Translations under genes and position numbers: made by a program
Assembly (NCBI GenBank): GCA_963580455.1
Contig: OY756963.1
Coordinates: 26,803,555-26,867,554 of the forward strand
Source of the DNA: Euonymus europaeus
Lineage: Eukaryota; Streptophyta; Magnoliopsida; Celastrales; Celastraceae
DNA: 64,000 bases
Direction of reading: 5' to 3'
In this document: positions 51,253-64,000 of the stretch, in pieces
How positions within the stretch are numbered: the first letter of the stretch is position 1
How the letters are laid out: the number at the start of each line of letters is the position of its first letter
The notes under the pieces: model-generated
What the model was told of the DNA's origin: nothing
Database searches by the model: none
The model's input: only the letters and a program-made list of their open reading frames with translations

Positions 51253-53314
51253 AGACGGATTGGAAAGAAGTCTGCTAAACAAAGGGGATGTCGATCTCGT
51301 GCCGCTTGTTCACAGAGGGCCGTCGATGTGGGTTTTAATTAAAATTGTTGGAACATCAAAGGATTGGTTTTTAGCTTTTTCTCCTCTGTTTTAGGCACCA
51401 TTACAGAGATTCTTAGATGCAATTCTATTTTTCACGGAATGAAATAAAGAACAGTCACTGATTCCTAATCAGAAGAGTTTTGATTGTGATTCTTTTTTCT
51501 TTTCTTTTTCGTTGTTGTTTGATTGAAAAAACTGAAGATAATATGGATTGTATTTTTCTCTCTTAAGAATTAAAAAGCAAGTGCTTGTAATATGACTTAA
51601 ATGATCACTCTGTTTCCAACCTTTTATCATTTTAATTTTAATTTCCGCTTTTAATACAGCATAAAAGAGATATTGAACTTTTGAATGTTACCATGTCTTT
51701 TATTAGAGTTTGATTGAGGTTGCTCGTACGAGAGGGATGAGGAGAGTAAATAGGGATAAATATAAGAAAGGAATAAAGAATAAAAATGGGAGAGGTTAAC
51801 CGTTAGGTCCAATCTATGCTTTAGGATTTACAATATAGTCATGCTTTGATGCCGTGTTATAATTCAAATATTTCGATAAGAGAGGAGTGCACTAGTGGTT
51901 GAGAGGAATTCAAGCCATTGGAATTCGTTTAGATCTAGCTTAATCCAATGATTTGGGAGATATACAACATCACATCACACTTTTATTTTATTTTGTTTCA
52001 CACTTTTATTTAGTTGTAGAGCCTCATATTTATATATAAATTTCCTGAATTTTCTCCATCATCAAAGTGAATTGTATCGCTCTAAAGAAAATTGTAGAGC
52101 CATAAATTTGGATGAATTGTCTGTTTTTTTTCTGTAATTATAAATCGCATTATTTAGTACTATGTAAGAAATTTATGGGACAAGTTAACGTATCGACATG
52201 TGGAATGCTCGAATTATTGACCGAATAGTAGGCAGCACCAATAAAATACTACATGATATGATATTGATCTTCCAGAATAAGATAATATAATGCTCTAAAT
52301 GTTTGCATAGTTAGGTCAATTTTGTCTCTTAATGATTTCTCCTGTTTTTTTTTTATTATTATTTTTATTTGAACAAATAATGTGGATTTGTTCTGGCATG
52401 ACTGTTAATTTTTCAGTACTGAGTCCTGAGCTGACGAGGACTTGCATTGTTTTGTTTCTTCGTCGAAGACTCGAACAACAAACCGAACCAATAATATGGG
52501 ACTTTCCGAGTCCAGTGGTGTACAGCTAGAGGCTCATATTTTCAACACGCGACTGAGTACTGAGCATGGATACTAGACATCTGCTCAGTGCCCACTACAA
52601 TTTCAATTATGTTGATGGACAAAGATCTAACCGATAAGTTCCTCGAGGCCTTTCATAGGTTACAACCAAAAGCTACATAGGGTACTTGGGTTCCTCGGGA
52701 GATTTGGATTCCGACCGACAAGCATGCAAACGTATGATTGAACACGCGACTGAGTACTGAGCATGGATACTAGATATCTGCTCAGTGCCCACTACAATTT
52801 CAATTATGTCGATGGACAAAGATCTAACCGATAAGTTCCTCGAGGCCTTTCATAGGTTACAACCAAAAGCTACATAGGGTACTTGGGTTCCTCGGGAGAT
52901 TTGGATTCCGACCGACAAGCATGCAAACGTACGATTGAAACATGAATGATAATATCATAATACTAGACTGGATGCTGTAAATTAGAGAAAACTGAGTACC
53001 ATGTATAAATTATAGCGGCAAAGATGGCCTAGTTCAAAAAGTAGGCCCATGCTGGAGTCAACAACCCGGTCAATGGCCCAATCTAGGAAATTGTCAAAAG
53101 ATCAATTCCTGACTAGAAGCTTCCAATTCCTTTACCAAACAAATACGTATTTCTTCTCCATTGCTTATTGTCATTTATTGCATCACGACATTCATCCATA
53201 TGAACCCAACAGACTCCTTCATACAATCTGATCATAGTCATTGTGGCACATACACGTCTTCTGAAAATTCATAAAGTCAGTCCTTAACTTCTGACACACT
53301 AAACTCAAGTTTAT
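51253..53314. other. Intergenic region downstream of SAG21
   Basis: AT-rich with no gene. It contains the SAG21 3' UTR (to about 51480), the 197-bp tandem duplication at 52544-52937, and anonymous repeat-like DNA. Confidence 0.5.
52544..52937. repeat. 197-bp tandem duplication, two copies
   Basis: Copies 52544-52740 and 52741-52937 both start AACACGCGACTGAGTACTGA and end ACGATTG or ATGATTG. I see only about three differences (GACATCTG/GATATCTG, GTTGATGG/GTCGATGG, GTATGATTG/GTACGATTG), all transitions. The duplication is recent and non-coding. Confidence 0.95.
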
Positions 53315-53324
53315 CTCGTTTTTG

Positions 53325-55339
53325 GAGTTTTTTTCTTTTGTAGCAGCGGTACAAAAATTATTTTCGATATTAACATTGGATTGAACTTATTTCCAATTCT
53401 ACCATGTCGAGTCTACGTGGCAATTTATATCATGTCAGACTAATTACTGTTGATAAAACTGGAAAAATAGTCTGACAAAAATTGATTTTTTTTCAAATTT
53501 TTAATTTTGTTTAAGTAGAGCCGCACAGCTCTACTTAAAACAAATGTAAGTGGAGCCGTGCAGCTCTACTCAAAGGAACGTGCATCACAAATTTAGAATC
53601 TGTAATCCCTCATGAATAGATATAGAATAAAGGGGAAAAAAATAAAAATACATTATAGCAATGCAACTCAAAAAACCAAACACCTTGTTCTCGCATTGTT
53701 ACTATCCGCAAAATCATCATCAAAAACTCAAGCCCTTTCAAGAAATCACATTCAAACTGGAAAATAATAAGGAAAAAATAGTCATAGTAAAAAAACCAAT
53801 TTTTTTTTATAAATTAACATAATTAACATATAATTAGTTTTATGTTAATACAGTTAACATATTCAAACATTCGTTAATTAAACATTCGATAAATAAACAT
53901 TCAATAATTTCTATTAGGACAAGACCTCCTAGTGTGTCCTACAGTGTGACAAAGACCACAACCATGGGGCCTGCGAGCACCATCCCTAAAATCCATCTCA
54001 TTGTGAAGGCGAGTGGACTGAGGTCGGCCTTTCTTACTCCTCCGCAAATTAGGATTTGGAACAATAACTGGGCCGTAGTAAGTGGGTCAAGTTGATCGGT
54101 CTAGTACCGGAAAAAACATCGGAGCCCAAGTATTGATATAACTCTGCATGGAATAAAACTTGTCCACGAACTGAGACCGATTAATTCTTCAAGCAGCACA
54201 TACAGCAATAACATGTGAACAAGAGTAATGATAGATTAACCACTCGTTGCATGTACATGTCGCATTGCCCAAATCAACAACATTTGAAACTCGAAGTCTG
54301 GATGAATGACTTAATCTCGATGATGCACGTTTTACTTCAAATACCCCTGGTTGATGATGAAACATTTCCACCTCATATGCATTTGATTGTTGTCTCAAGC
54401 CCTGTAATTTCAAATCTATCTCTGTTGTGAATTCAGCTCCCGAAAAAATCTGAGCCTCACCTTCTTGTCGACGGTGGGTATAATATGCATTACACCTGTA
54501 GAAGGTTAGTTACACCAAAGCTGTAATTGGTAAAACACGAGCAGCTTTCAAGACACCGTTAAAAATTTCAACCATATTTGTGGTCATGTGTCCCCATCTT
54601 TTACCTTCGTCGTACAACAATGTCCAGGATGCCAGTTGAATCTTTCGCAGCCATCGAGTAACAGCTCCTTCATTAATGGTGTCAATCTCGGCCCATAATT
54701 TTTGAAACTGAGCTTCTTGGGTTAGTAAAGACATTTTGTGGACTACATTCTTCAACTCCTTGTTCTTGAACACAGTATTGAAAATACTAGCTAGATGTTT
54801 GGTACAGAAACGATGATAGGTCAGTGGCTCTTGCCAACCAAGATAGGGATCTTTCATGGCGTTGATGATTCCGATATGTCTATCAGAAATGACACATAAA
54901 CCTGGGTGAATATTACTGGAGTTTAAGAAGACAGGAAATTAAAAAAATAAACAAATAAATGTTATATATAATTATATACGGCTCCACAAGGGTTAAGATT
55001 GTTTTATTTAATTGATAAGAACAATTTTAATGGCCTTGGGGAGGGTGGAGTTGTAATTGCTATAATGTATTTTTGTTTTTTTTCCCCTTTATTCCATATC
55101 TATTCATGAGGGATTACACATTCAGAATTTCTGATGCACGTTCCTTTGAGTAGAGCCGCGTGGCTCCACTTAAAAAAATAAATTTTTGTCAGACTACTTT
55201 TCAGTTTTGTCTGCAGCAATTAGTCTGACATGATATAAATTGCCAAGTAGGCTGGCATGGTAGAATCGGAAATAAGTTCAGTCCAATGCTAATATCGAAA
55301 ATAATTTTTGTACGGCTGCTACAAAAGAAAAAAAAACTC
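53325..55339. mobile_element. Mutator-like transposon with complete ends, internally deleted
   Basis: 2015 bp between inverted repeats of about 330 bp that start GAGTTTTTTT and continue CTTTTGTAGCAGC.GTACAAA. The left repeat is about 53325-53670 and the right about 55020-55339. A perfect 10-bp target duplication, CTCGTTTTTG, flanks it (53315-53324 and 55340-55349). This is the diagnostic Mutator pattern. Inside, on the minus strand, lies a decayed transposase. Subterminal palindromes around AGTAGAGCCGC...GCTCTACT occur in both ends. The 5' half of the transposase gene is missing, so the copy cannot move by itself. Confidence 0.95.
53921..54928 (-). pseudogene. MULE transposase remnant with SWIM and CCHC zinc fingers
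   Basis: One continuous minus-strand frame carries, in order: the transposase core start GLCVISDRHIGI (about 54900), a MULE helical region (HRFCTKHLASIF, RWGHMTTNMVE), a SWIM zinc finger (CTCNEW..YHYSCSH, about 54200-54255) and a CCHC zinc knuckle (CGLCHTVGHTRRSC, about 53930-53975). Three in-frame stops interrupt it: TAA at about 54510-54512, TGA at 54189-54191 and a further TGA at about 54090. All are explicable by C-to-T or G-to-A changes, the mark of methylated, silenced DNA. The N-terminal DNA-binding domain and first catalytic Asp are absent. Family: MuDR-type plant transposase. Confidence 0.9.
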
Positions 55340-55349
55340 CTCGTTTTTG

Positions 55350-56977
55350 TGTCAAAAAAGAGGTATGAATCTTTTCCTAACGTTGACCCGAAAATTCGGC
55401 AACATTTATTCGAGTCACCTCATTTCTCCCTACTTCTAGTTTGATTAGGAGGTCGAGGACTATAAAAGTGATAAAAAAACCTACACCAAAGTAATCTTCT
55501 TTTACTTCCATTTCTTAAACTTTGAAATATAGCGTTAGGCTCAAACCTAGCCATTGACTTGTGCGTTGTATTTCATTACTACATCCTCGAGTCATTTTTC
55601 CGTAATACTGATTTAATCATCGGAGCTTCTTTGATAAATATCACACAGTTGTCAAACTCTTGTTGTTCAACAACACAAACAATCACATCTTCCCCAAAAG
55701 GTAAAATCTGACCAAAACATCTGAACCCACCAAATTTGGTTCCAACAATTTTCAAGCAAACCTAGCAAGCCACACAGCATTACAAAAGCAAAAGACATGA
55801 GATAATAACATTGTCGGACCAAGTTAATGACTGTGGCTCCATCCAGGTGACAATCTAAGATCTATTCCTATAGAGTTCCTATTTCCCGGAATCGATGGAA
55901 AGAGTAGGATCAAACAATGAATGTTCAACATTCAGATAAGAGAGAGCCTCCAATTGATGGTGAACAAATGGGCCAATGTATTACAATGGTATCAAGAGAC
56001 CGTTCTTTTGTTTGTACCAAAAACAGAGCTTCTAGTTGCAGCCAGGACGAAAACATTGGCATGGGATCATACAACTACAAGACCTGCCTCATGTCCCTAT
56101 GAGGCCGAACAGCTATAGTTTGCGAAAGAGAAGCTCCCCTCTCTCTAAGCCAAAAATATTTACAGATGCATAAAATTTTAGACACCTGCTGTTAACTCCG
56201 GAAAGTAAAGAAGGTTATCTTATTTGTTAAAACACACCAAAATCGGGACCTTTACCAAGTTCCAAGCTAACTCAGACGATAACCACCTGGAAAAAATAAT
56301 TAATAGACCTTTCACACAAATACTTAATCAAAACTTCTATCCAAGTGATTGACTCTGCAATATCATCTCTGTTTGATGAAGTATCAGTGTGTCAATAGCC
56401 ATTGCCCCTTTTTCTATTTCCATTCTCTACACACCAAATATGATCTCTTCCATTCAAACTCAGCATGAACATGCTACTACCTTTGTGTATTTCACAGTGG
56501 TCACATCTAAACAGGAATTAGCACTCCCCTCAAGAGGCTTATGGACAATCATTCCTAGAATGTACTAGTATAAGTCATGTTGAAGGAAGAAAATACAGTC
56601 AGGATTCATTAGCACACTCAATTTAAGCATAATTCACCGTAAATCATAATATACTTCCACATCATGAACTTGAACATAATAAGAATCTATCCAACATGTC
56701 CAAACCTTGAAAAGTCTTGGAAAATGTTCCATTGCCTACCAGTTGATCCTACTTAATGTTAACCAAGTGTGGTTCTTTAAATTGTCCTCTCAGGACTCCC
56801 GAGTCTCATCAATAAACCATCACAAACCACATATATTTCAACAAAAGCTAAACAAGTTACGTTATATAAATTTTCAGCACTATAAACAGATAAAGCAAGT
56901 TCGAAATTAATCCCAAATTAAGAATACCCCACAATACGGATTTATCAAAACATACACAACATTTGAATATCAATTCC
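55350..56977. other. Intergenic region between MULE and the DUF538 gene
   Basis: No gene is supported. Short frames at 55917-56118 lack any domain. The last few hundred bases probably contain the DUF538 3' UTR. Confidence 0.4.
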
Positions 56978-57475
56978 CTAAATTGAAGAAGCAAAGGATT
57001 TGGTTCTGAGCTTGCTTACTTCCGCATCATTGCAAACCAATCCACAGCCACAATGCGGAGACTCAAAGAAATTATCAATCGCGAAGTTCGCAGACGCGAT
57101 CCCGACCGAGAACTGCAACTCGTCTCCACTCCTGACCACCTCCACAATGTTGACCCAGAAAAAAAGAACCTTTACGCTTACGCCGCTAAGCTGCGTGAGC
57201 CTGTCCTTGGAAATATAGCCACTTATTGTGGACCTGTATCTCAAGTCGTAAGAGCCCTCAAGAGAAAAACTGCACGAACCGTTCAGATAAGCGTAGAATC
57301 TACCTGTGGTTCGGTCTACCTGGTAGCCTGTGATCCCCTTCGGAAGAATTCCGACGGGGAAGTCGTATTCCTGGAGGATCTCGTAGGCAGTTAAATCATC
57401 ACTGACGGCGGTAATTGATGCAGTGGCGAAACGCGACAGGAGGAGAAATAGCGAGATGATGGCGGTAAAAGACAT
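56978..57475 (-). CDS. DUF538 secreted protein, copy 1
   Basis: A single-exon frame of 165 aa. Residues 1-20 form a signal peptide (FTAIISLFLLLSRFATA). The DUF538 domain follows, with its hallmarks LTAYEILQEYDFPVGILPKG, TGYQVD, FYAYLNGSCSF and GYISKDRLTQLSGVSVKVLF. A Cys-rich tail (CGCGLVC) and a short basic end close it. DUF538 proteins are plant-specific, have a lipocalin/BPI-like beta fold and are often stress-induced; their biochemical role is not established. It is a tandem paralogue, in the same orientation, of the gene at 58594, and Arabidopsis has the same pair next to SAG21. Confidence 0.92.
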   Translation of the reverse strand: MSFTAIISLFLLLSRFATASITAVSDDLTAYEILQEYDFPVGILPKGITGYQVDRTTGRFYAYLNGSCSFSLEGSYDLRYRSTISGYISKDRLTQLSGVSVKVLFFWVNIVEVVRSGDELQFSVGIASANFAIDNFFESPHCGCGLVCNDAEVSKLRTKSFASSI

Positions 57476-58593
57476 GGTTGGGGGGAGAGAGAGAGTGAGA
57501 GAACAGATTTTCTGCGGAAAATATTTGTTTCGTCGATTCTGTTTTTACGTGCCAGCTTTTTTCCAAAGGAAGACGAAGACAAATCAGAAAGTAAGTCTAC
57601 GCACGCAGGCTTAATACGGCGCCGTTTTAAGTGTTTGCTATCACCAGGTACGCCACGTGCTGCTTAAGTGGGATGACCACGTAAAGCTGTTTGTGGCAAG
57701 CAAGAAAGCGCCTACGAGCCGCATATATCTACGTTGCGGAATGCACCCAAGTGCGTCACCAATGGATGGAAAAGTGGAGAGGATTAGGCACTATGGGGTC
57801 CATATGCAACCACCATCACTTTGTGGAACAAAAAATCTGTCATTTTGTGATCTAGCTATGAGCTTGTTAATTTCGCCATTTCGGTATCTCTGGAATTCTT
57901 TAATGCTGAGCTTGTCTACTTCTCTACGATTCTAAAATAATTAATGATCTAGTCAATGATAGTAGTTACCAATCAAGATCCACCATATATTCCAACCAAT
58001 GAAGTGTGAGAATGGCGCACAAATTGACCCGATTAAAGTGTATGATCAGCGTAGCAGTTTTACATAGTTCCTACTTCCAGACCCAGAAAAAGGGTTTGGT
58101 TTTTTTTGCATATTGTCCGTTTTGGGCCAAAATTTAGGACGTTGTTACAATTAAGTCCATCCCAACCATTAATAATGTATTTTCTCAAACCTAGAGAGTT
58201 GAGTCGAATCACACTCACTATATTTGAGGTGAAATAAAGTCATGTGAGTCCGATTTATTCTCATAAATTGAATAATCTAAATGAAGATAATAATATTTGT
58301 GTGTATGGGTGTAAAAATTACTAACAGTTAGTTGTTGTTTTTAGATTCATTGATTCTTAAGTCATGAAAAGATGTGTGTGTGTGAGAGACTAGATCTTTG
58401 TTTTAACTTTTTAATGTTATTTAGTTGGATTAATGTCAAGATGTGGAATAAAATCTAAACACAAATGGACTGCATTCCACAATGAAAAGGCAACGCATGA
58501 CACACTGATCTGGCTACTTGTTTCAGTACAAGGACAACATATAACCACCAATAAGTTACTCTAATTAATTCAAAGCGTACACTAACCAATTAA
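57476..58593. other. Spacer between the two DUF538 genes
   Basis: It contains the promoter of the first DUF538 gene, with CACGTG-like motifs at about 57653 (GCCACGTGCT) and 57676 (ACCACGTAAA), and the 3' region of the second. No coding signal. Confidence 0.45.
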
Positions 58594-59082
58594 TTAAGCA
58601 GAAGATACCGAACGATTAAGCTTAATCCTCTCATCATTCTTACTGACACAATCAAATCCACACCCACAAGAAGGGCATTCCGCGAAATTACTCGCCGGAA
58701 AATTCGCAGAAGCAACTCCGATAGAGAACTGAAGTTCATTGCCATCGTGAATAACTTCTGCGATGTTCAGCCATAGAATCAGTACCTTGACTTGGATGCC
58801 TTTTAGAATAGAGATCTTTTCCTTTGTTATGACACCAGTAATGGTGGACTTGTATTCGAGCTCATACGATTCGATTGTGAACTTACAAGTACCATTCAAG
58901 TAGGCCGAGAATTTACCCGTAGAGGAGTCTATTTTGTAACCAGTCACTCCGCTTGGGAGGAGACCGATCGGGAAGTCGTATTGTTGGAGAACTTCGTATG
59001 CGGTGGTGATCTTTTCATCATCGCAGACCGATGGAGTAGTAGAGGCAATGAGGAGAAGGAGAAATGCAAAGAAAGACGCCAT
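58594..59082 (-). CDS. DUF538 secreted protein, copy 2
   Basis: A single-exon frame. The ATG at 59082 gives 162 aa and places the hydrophobic signal peptide (FFAFLLLLIASTTPSVC) at the N-terminus. An in-frame ATG at 59142 would add 20 polar residues in front of it and is less likely. The DUF538 core mirrors copy 1 (TAYEVLQQYDFPIGLLPSG, VTGYKIDSSTGKFSAYLNG, GVITKEKISILKGIQVKVL, FSIGVASANFP). Both copies share a conserved CGCG..C cluster. Function is unknown; secreted or cell-wall location is inferred from the signal peptide. Confidence 0.92.
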   Translation of the reverse strand: MASFFAFLLLLIASTTPSVCDDEKITTAYEVLQQYDFPIGLLPSGVTGYKIDSSTGKFSAYLNGTCKFTIESYELEYKSTITGVITKEKISILKGIQVKVLILWLNIAEVIHDGNELQFSIGVASANFPASNFAECPSCGCGFDCVSKNDERIKLNRSVSSA

Positions 59083-59419
59083 ATGGAAACTTGTTGTTTT
59101 GGTGGGTCTTTGGTAAGGTACTAATGTACTATGGTATAACATAGGGACAGATCAGTTATAAATGGGCTGGCTCAAGAATGTCTTGGTCATATTTGGGCTG
59201 TCTAAGGCCCGGCCAAAACTCTGATATGTGATGTAGTCAGCAGCCCATCAAAATTGTCCAAAACTCCAAATGGTCAGTATTGGGCCTAACTCTACTCCTT
59301 CCAGCCCAGACTTGTGCTCGACTTTCTCATACAAAATTGTTAAGAGGCACATCTAAAACCCTAGCTCTCTTGGAGGACATTTGCGCCGAGTTGTTGGCAG
59401 TGGCATCAGCAGAGGAAGA
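59083..59419 (+). promoter_or_regulatory. RPL18 promoter and 5' UTR
   Basis: TGGGCC at 59280, GGCCCGG at 59205-59215 and an AAACCCTAG telo-box-like motif at about 59356 form the site II/telo-box combination of ribosomal-protein genes. It also serves as the divergent promoter side of DUF538 copy 2. Confidence 0.55.
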
Positions 59420-61524
<2,105 letters not shown>

Positions 61525-62132
61525 ACTCATCCGAATCCTGGTGCATCTATTTACCAACATGCAGTTGTTTGTTTTCCTTTTGCCCCTTCCAAGCGAACAA
61601 TCTATACTTTTCTTTGCAGGTTATTGTCCGTCTTGTTTTGGATATTTTGTTTTTAAGCTTAAGGTATCAAGTGTTGGAAGGATCCATGGTTCCTGTTATT
61701 GTGTTAAGATATCATCTTTCTATGGTGTTGAGTTACCTTGGTAGATTTTCCATGATCTTTTTAATGGAATCCACGCAATTTTCGGTACGGAATTACTGAT
61801 GCATCAACCAAAGCACCATATGCATAGATCCAATAGTTTCAAATACTTGGGCATCTCAAATCCAATCTAAGCCAATCGCGGCCCAGCCCGGCCCAATCAC
61901 TACGTCCAAAAATAAATAAGAAATTTGCAGCTCTCTCTCTCTCGTGATGAAATAGGAAACGACGGCAACTCTTCTTGCATGAAGATAAATATTAACTTTT
62001 GTATGTAAATCAAAGTCAATTTGGAGCTGTCTTCAACTTCATATTCCGAGTTGTTCATTTATTCATTACATATAACATAAAACAGGAAGTGCCACATCAA
62101 ATTACAGGATCACTGTCACCCCTGGACTGCAG
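61525..62132. other. Convergent spacer between RPL18 and epoxide hydrolase
   Basis: Contains both 3' UTRs. GCCCAGCCCGGCCCAA at about 61880 and a CT microsatellite at about 61932-61943 are the only visible features. Confidence 0.4.
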
Positions 62133-63846
62133 TTAAAACTTGTTGATGAAGTCGTAGATATGATCACTGGTTTCCTGGGGCTTTTCCTGGTTGATGAAAT
62201 GGGCTACTCCTTCCATCACAACTACATCTTGCAAATCCGGCACGTCTTTTTTGAAATGGTTGTGGATATAATCCTTCATGCCTGGCATATGGTAGACGAG
62301 GTCCAGATCGCCAATGATAAACTTGGTCGGCACTTTCACTTGCACCCCAGTCCATGGAGCAGTGAGCTCCCAGCTTCTGCAAAAACGAGAAAGAGAGCAA
62401 TGTACGTAGCATAAGAAGAAAATATGTATGTATAAAGTATAAACGAGGGGGCGTCCTTGGCATCTAATGAAATCAATAGAATGACATATATGAATGATGA
62501 TGAGTCCCATGAATGTTGAATATGTGATGCAGAGCATACAGGTTCAGTGCTCGATAATAGTTGAGTCCTCCGGTGAATCCTTTTTGGCAGAATTTAGTGG
62601 CGAAATAATTGATATCTTCCTCTGTTAGCCAAGGTGGCAGCCTTGCATCATCAGGTCTATTTTTCATTCCTGTTTCTTTAGGTATAAGAAGTGGCTGTGG
62701 ATCACGCGATACAAGAAACCTCCTCATCAGTGTTTTAGTGTCAACTTGAGCAAAAACGTTCTCCATGTCCCCTGGTTTCTACAGCACAAATCAACAAGAA
62801 CCAGAAACATTATTATTGATGAAAAGGAGCGGAGAAGAAAACGAATATATATAGAAAGAAAATTTTAACATCTAACAGTAGAAAGTCGTCATAAAATCTT
62901 GAACCAGCAGTCACTGCTGCTTGAAAATCCAAAGAGATCAAATTTCATTTTAGTGGAGAAGAAAGAACATCAGTGTTTTTCCCTCCCATCACATTTCATG
63001 TTTTCTTCAAAATAAAAATAAAAATGCTGGAATAAATGCAATAGAGAGACATCTTTGTCCGAAGACAATAAATGAAGTGAATTTGTCATATTCTCAACTT
63101 ATCAAAGTCTGAAAGAAAAGAAAACATCTTTCCCTAGTTGTCTGGACCCTACTTTAGCTTCAGGATGGCCATAGGAGTTAGGTGGAAACCTAGACTCACC
63201 CTTGCTACATGATTTCTATCGAAAACGAAACTGAACTCAACTTACCAATCACACACACTGATTCTACTAAACCAACTATCCAATCAATCAAATATTAGCA
63301 ACTTGAAATCCCCAAACAATAAACTGAGTGATCCAAGAAAAAGAAAAAGAAAGTCCAGATTCAAGAAGCTAAACTGCTAACCTGAAACCTCCACATATAG
63401 AAATCATCTCCAAGGTGGGACCTGAATTTATCCAGCATACTCATTTTGGGGTCCCTGGGAAGAAACGGCACGCTCATGTTGACCAGGGCCATGATCCTAT
63501 CAGGCCTAAAAACGCAGAAAGACCAAGCTATTATGGCCCCCCAATCGTGGCCGACCAGGAACACCTTCTCAATACCCAGAGAATCAAGGAGGCCGACGAG
63601 GTCACCGATGATGTGGTGGTAAGTATAGGAGCTGGACGATTGAGGAGCATCGGTGTCGCCGTAGCCACGGAGATCGGGGGCGATGCAGCGGTAGCCACGG
63701 GAGGAGAGGGATAGGAGCTGGTGTCGCCATGAGTACCAGAGCTCAGGAAATCCATGAAGGAAGAGAATCACTGGACCTGTGCCTAGTGATGCTATGTGCA
63801 TGTTTATGCCATTAGTGGACACGGTTGAGTGCTCTATTTTCTCCAT
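62133..63846 (-). CDS. Soluble epoxide hydrolase (alpha/beta hydrolase)
   Basis: Three exons (63382-63846, 62540-62778, 62133-62376) encode 315 aa, the usual plant length. Visible features: oxyanion motif HGFPE (31-35), nucleophile Asp about 101 in VGHDWGA, lid Tyr residues in DDFYMWRF (about 150) and GLNYYRAL (about 229), charge-relay Asp about 260 in GDLDLVYHMPG and catalytic His about 294 in GVAHFINQE. All catalytic residues are present. The enzyme hydrolyses fatty-acid epoxides to diols, for cutin monomers and defence lipids. The ATG at 63846 gives the family start MEKIEHS. No targeting signal is visible, so it is probably cytosolic. Confidence 0.95.
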
Positions 63847-64000
63847 TTCTGCTTCCCTGGATTGAAATGGAAATGGCAAGAGTGTGGAATCTTGCTGCTT
63901 GTTTTAAAGGTAAAGCCAACAAGGAAGACCAGTGTTGTCTGCAACTTGCTGCTTGTTGTGAATCCTAGTTTTCAGGAATTGCTGAATGTCAGTTTATTGC

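Noticed and set aside
58594..59142. Longer DUF538 copy 2 starting at 59142
   Set aside because: It would bury the signal peptide behind 20 polar residues. The ATG at 59082 gives a normal secreted protein.

Overview
This is nuclear DNA from a flowering plant, almost certainly a eudicot. The evidence is AT-rich intergenic DNA, many short GT-AG introns, plant-only gene families (OEP16-4, PHR2, MHX, SAG21/LEA3, DUF538, MIR164), telo-box and TGGGCC promoters on ribosomal-protein genes, and relics of plant mobile elements. A rosid is plausible, but I cannot name the species. No bacterial, viral or organellar block is visible. I assembled exon-intron models by hand from splice sites, reading-frame phase and family similarity; every model closes in frame at the length expected for its family.

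Layout. 1-3.3 kb: intergenic with degenerate repeats. 3.3-7.6 kb: OEP16-4 (-) and RPL22 (+), divergent, sharing a 263-bp promoter region. About 8.2 kb: PPR gene relic. 10.1-14.3 kb: MHX (+), with a leader carrying short upstream ORFs. 14.7-17.5 kb: PHR2 (-), convergent with MHX. 17.9-19.2 kb: 5'-truncated LINE relic. 19.8-20.0 kb: 59-bp minisatellite. 20.1-28.0 kb: gamma-tubulin complex GCP4 (-), 16 exons. 28.1-36.0 kb: rearranged tract with three defensin-like secreted-peptide genes. Two of these arose by segmental duplication, and one duplicate has since taken a Mutator-type insertion in its intron. The tract also holds an HSP70/HSP110 fragment and a Stowaway-like MITE. 36.6 kb: MIR164 hairpin (-). 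38.5-45.5 kb: PARP2 (-), 18 exons. 46.1-47.9 kb: MED28 (+). 51.0 kb: SAG21/LEA3 (+). 52.5-52.9 kb: 197-bp tandem duplication. 53.3-55.3 kb: complete-ended, internally deleted MULE. 57.0 and 58.6 kb: two DUF538 secreted-protein genes (-). 59.4-61.5 kb: RPL18 (+), whose start codon is cut off from the rest by an intron. 62.1-63.8 kb: soluble epoxide hydrolase (-).

The genes are mostly independent housekeeping or stress functions rather than one pathway. Gene order is informative. MHX-PHR2-MIR164 matches, from memory, Arabidopsis At2g47600-47590-47585. PARP2-SAG21-DUF538-DUF538 matches At4g02390-02380-02370-02360. The window therefore looks like a conserved ancestral segment, with the defensin-like/MULE tract as its fast-evolving part. 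I found no convincing undescribed multi-gene system. The most informative novelties are the duplicated defensin-like locus with its dated MULE insertion, and the decayed MULE at 53.3-55.3 kb.
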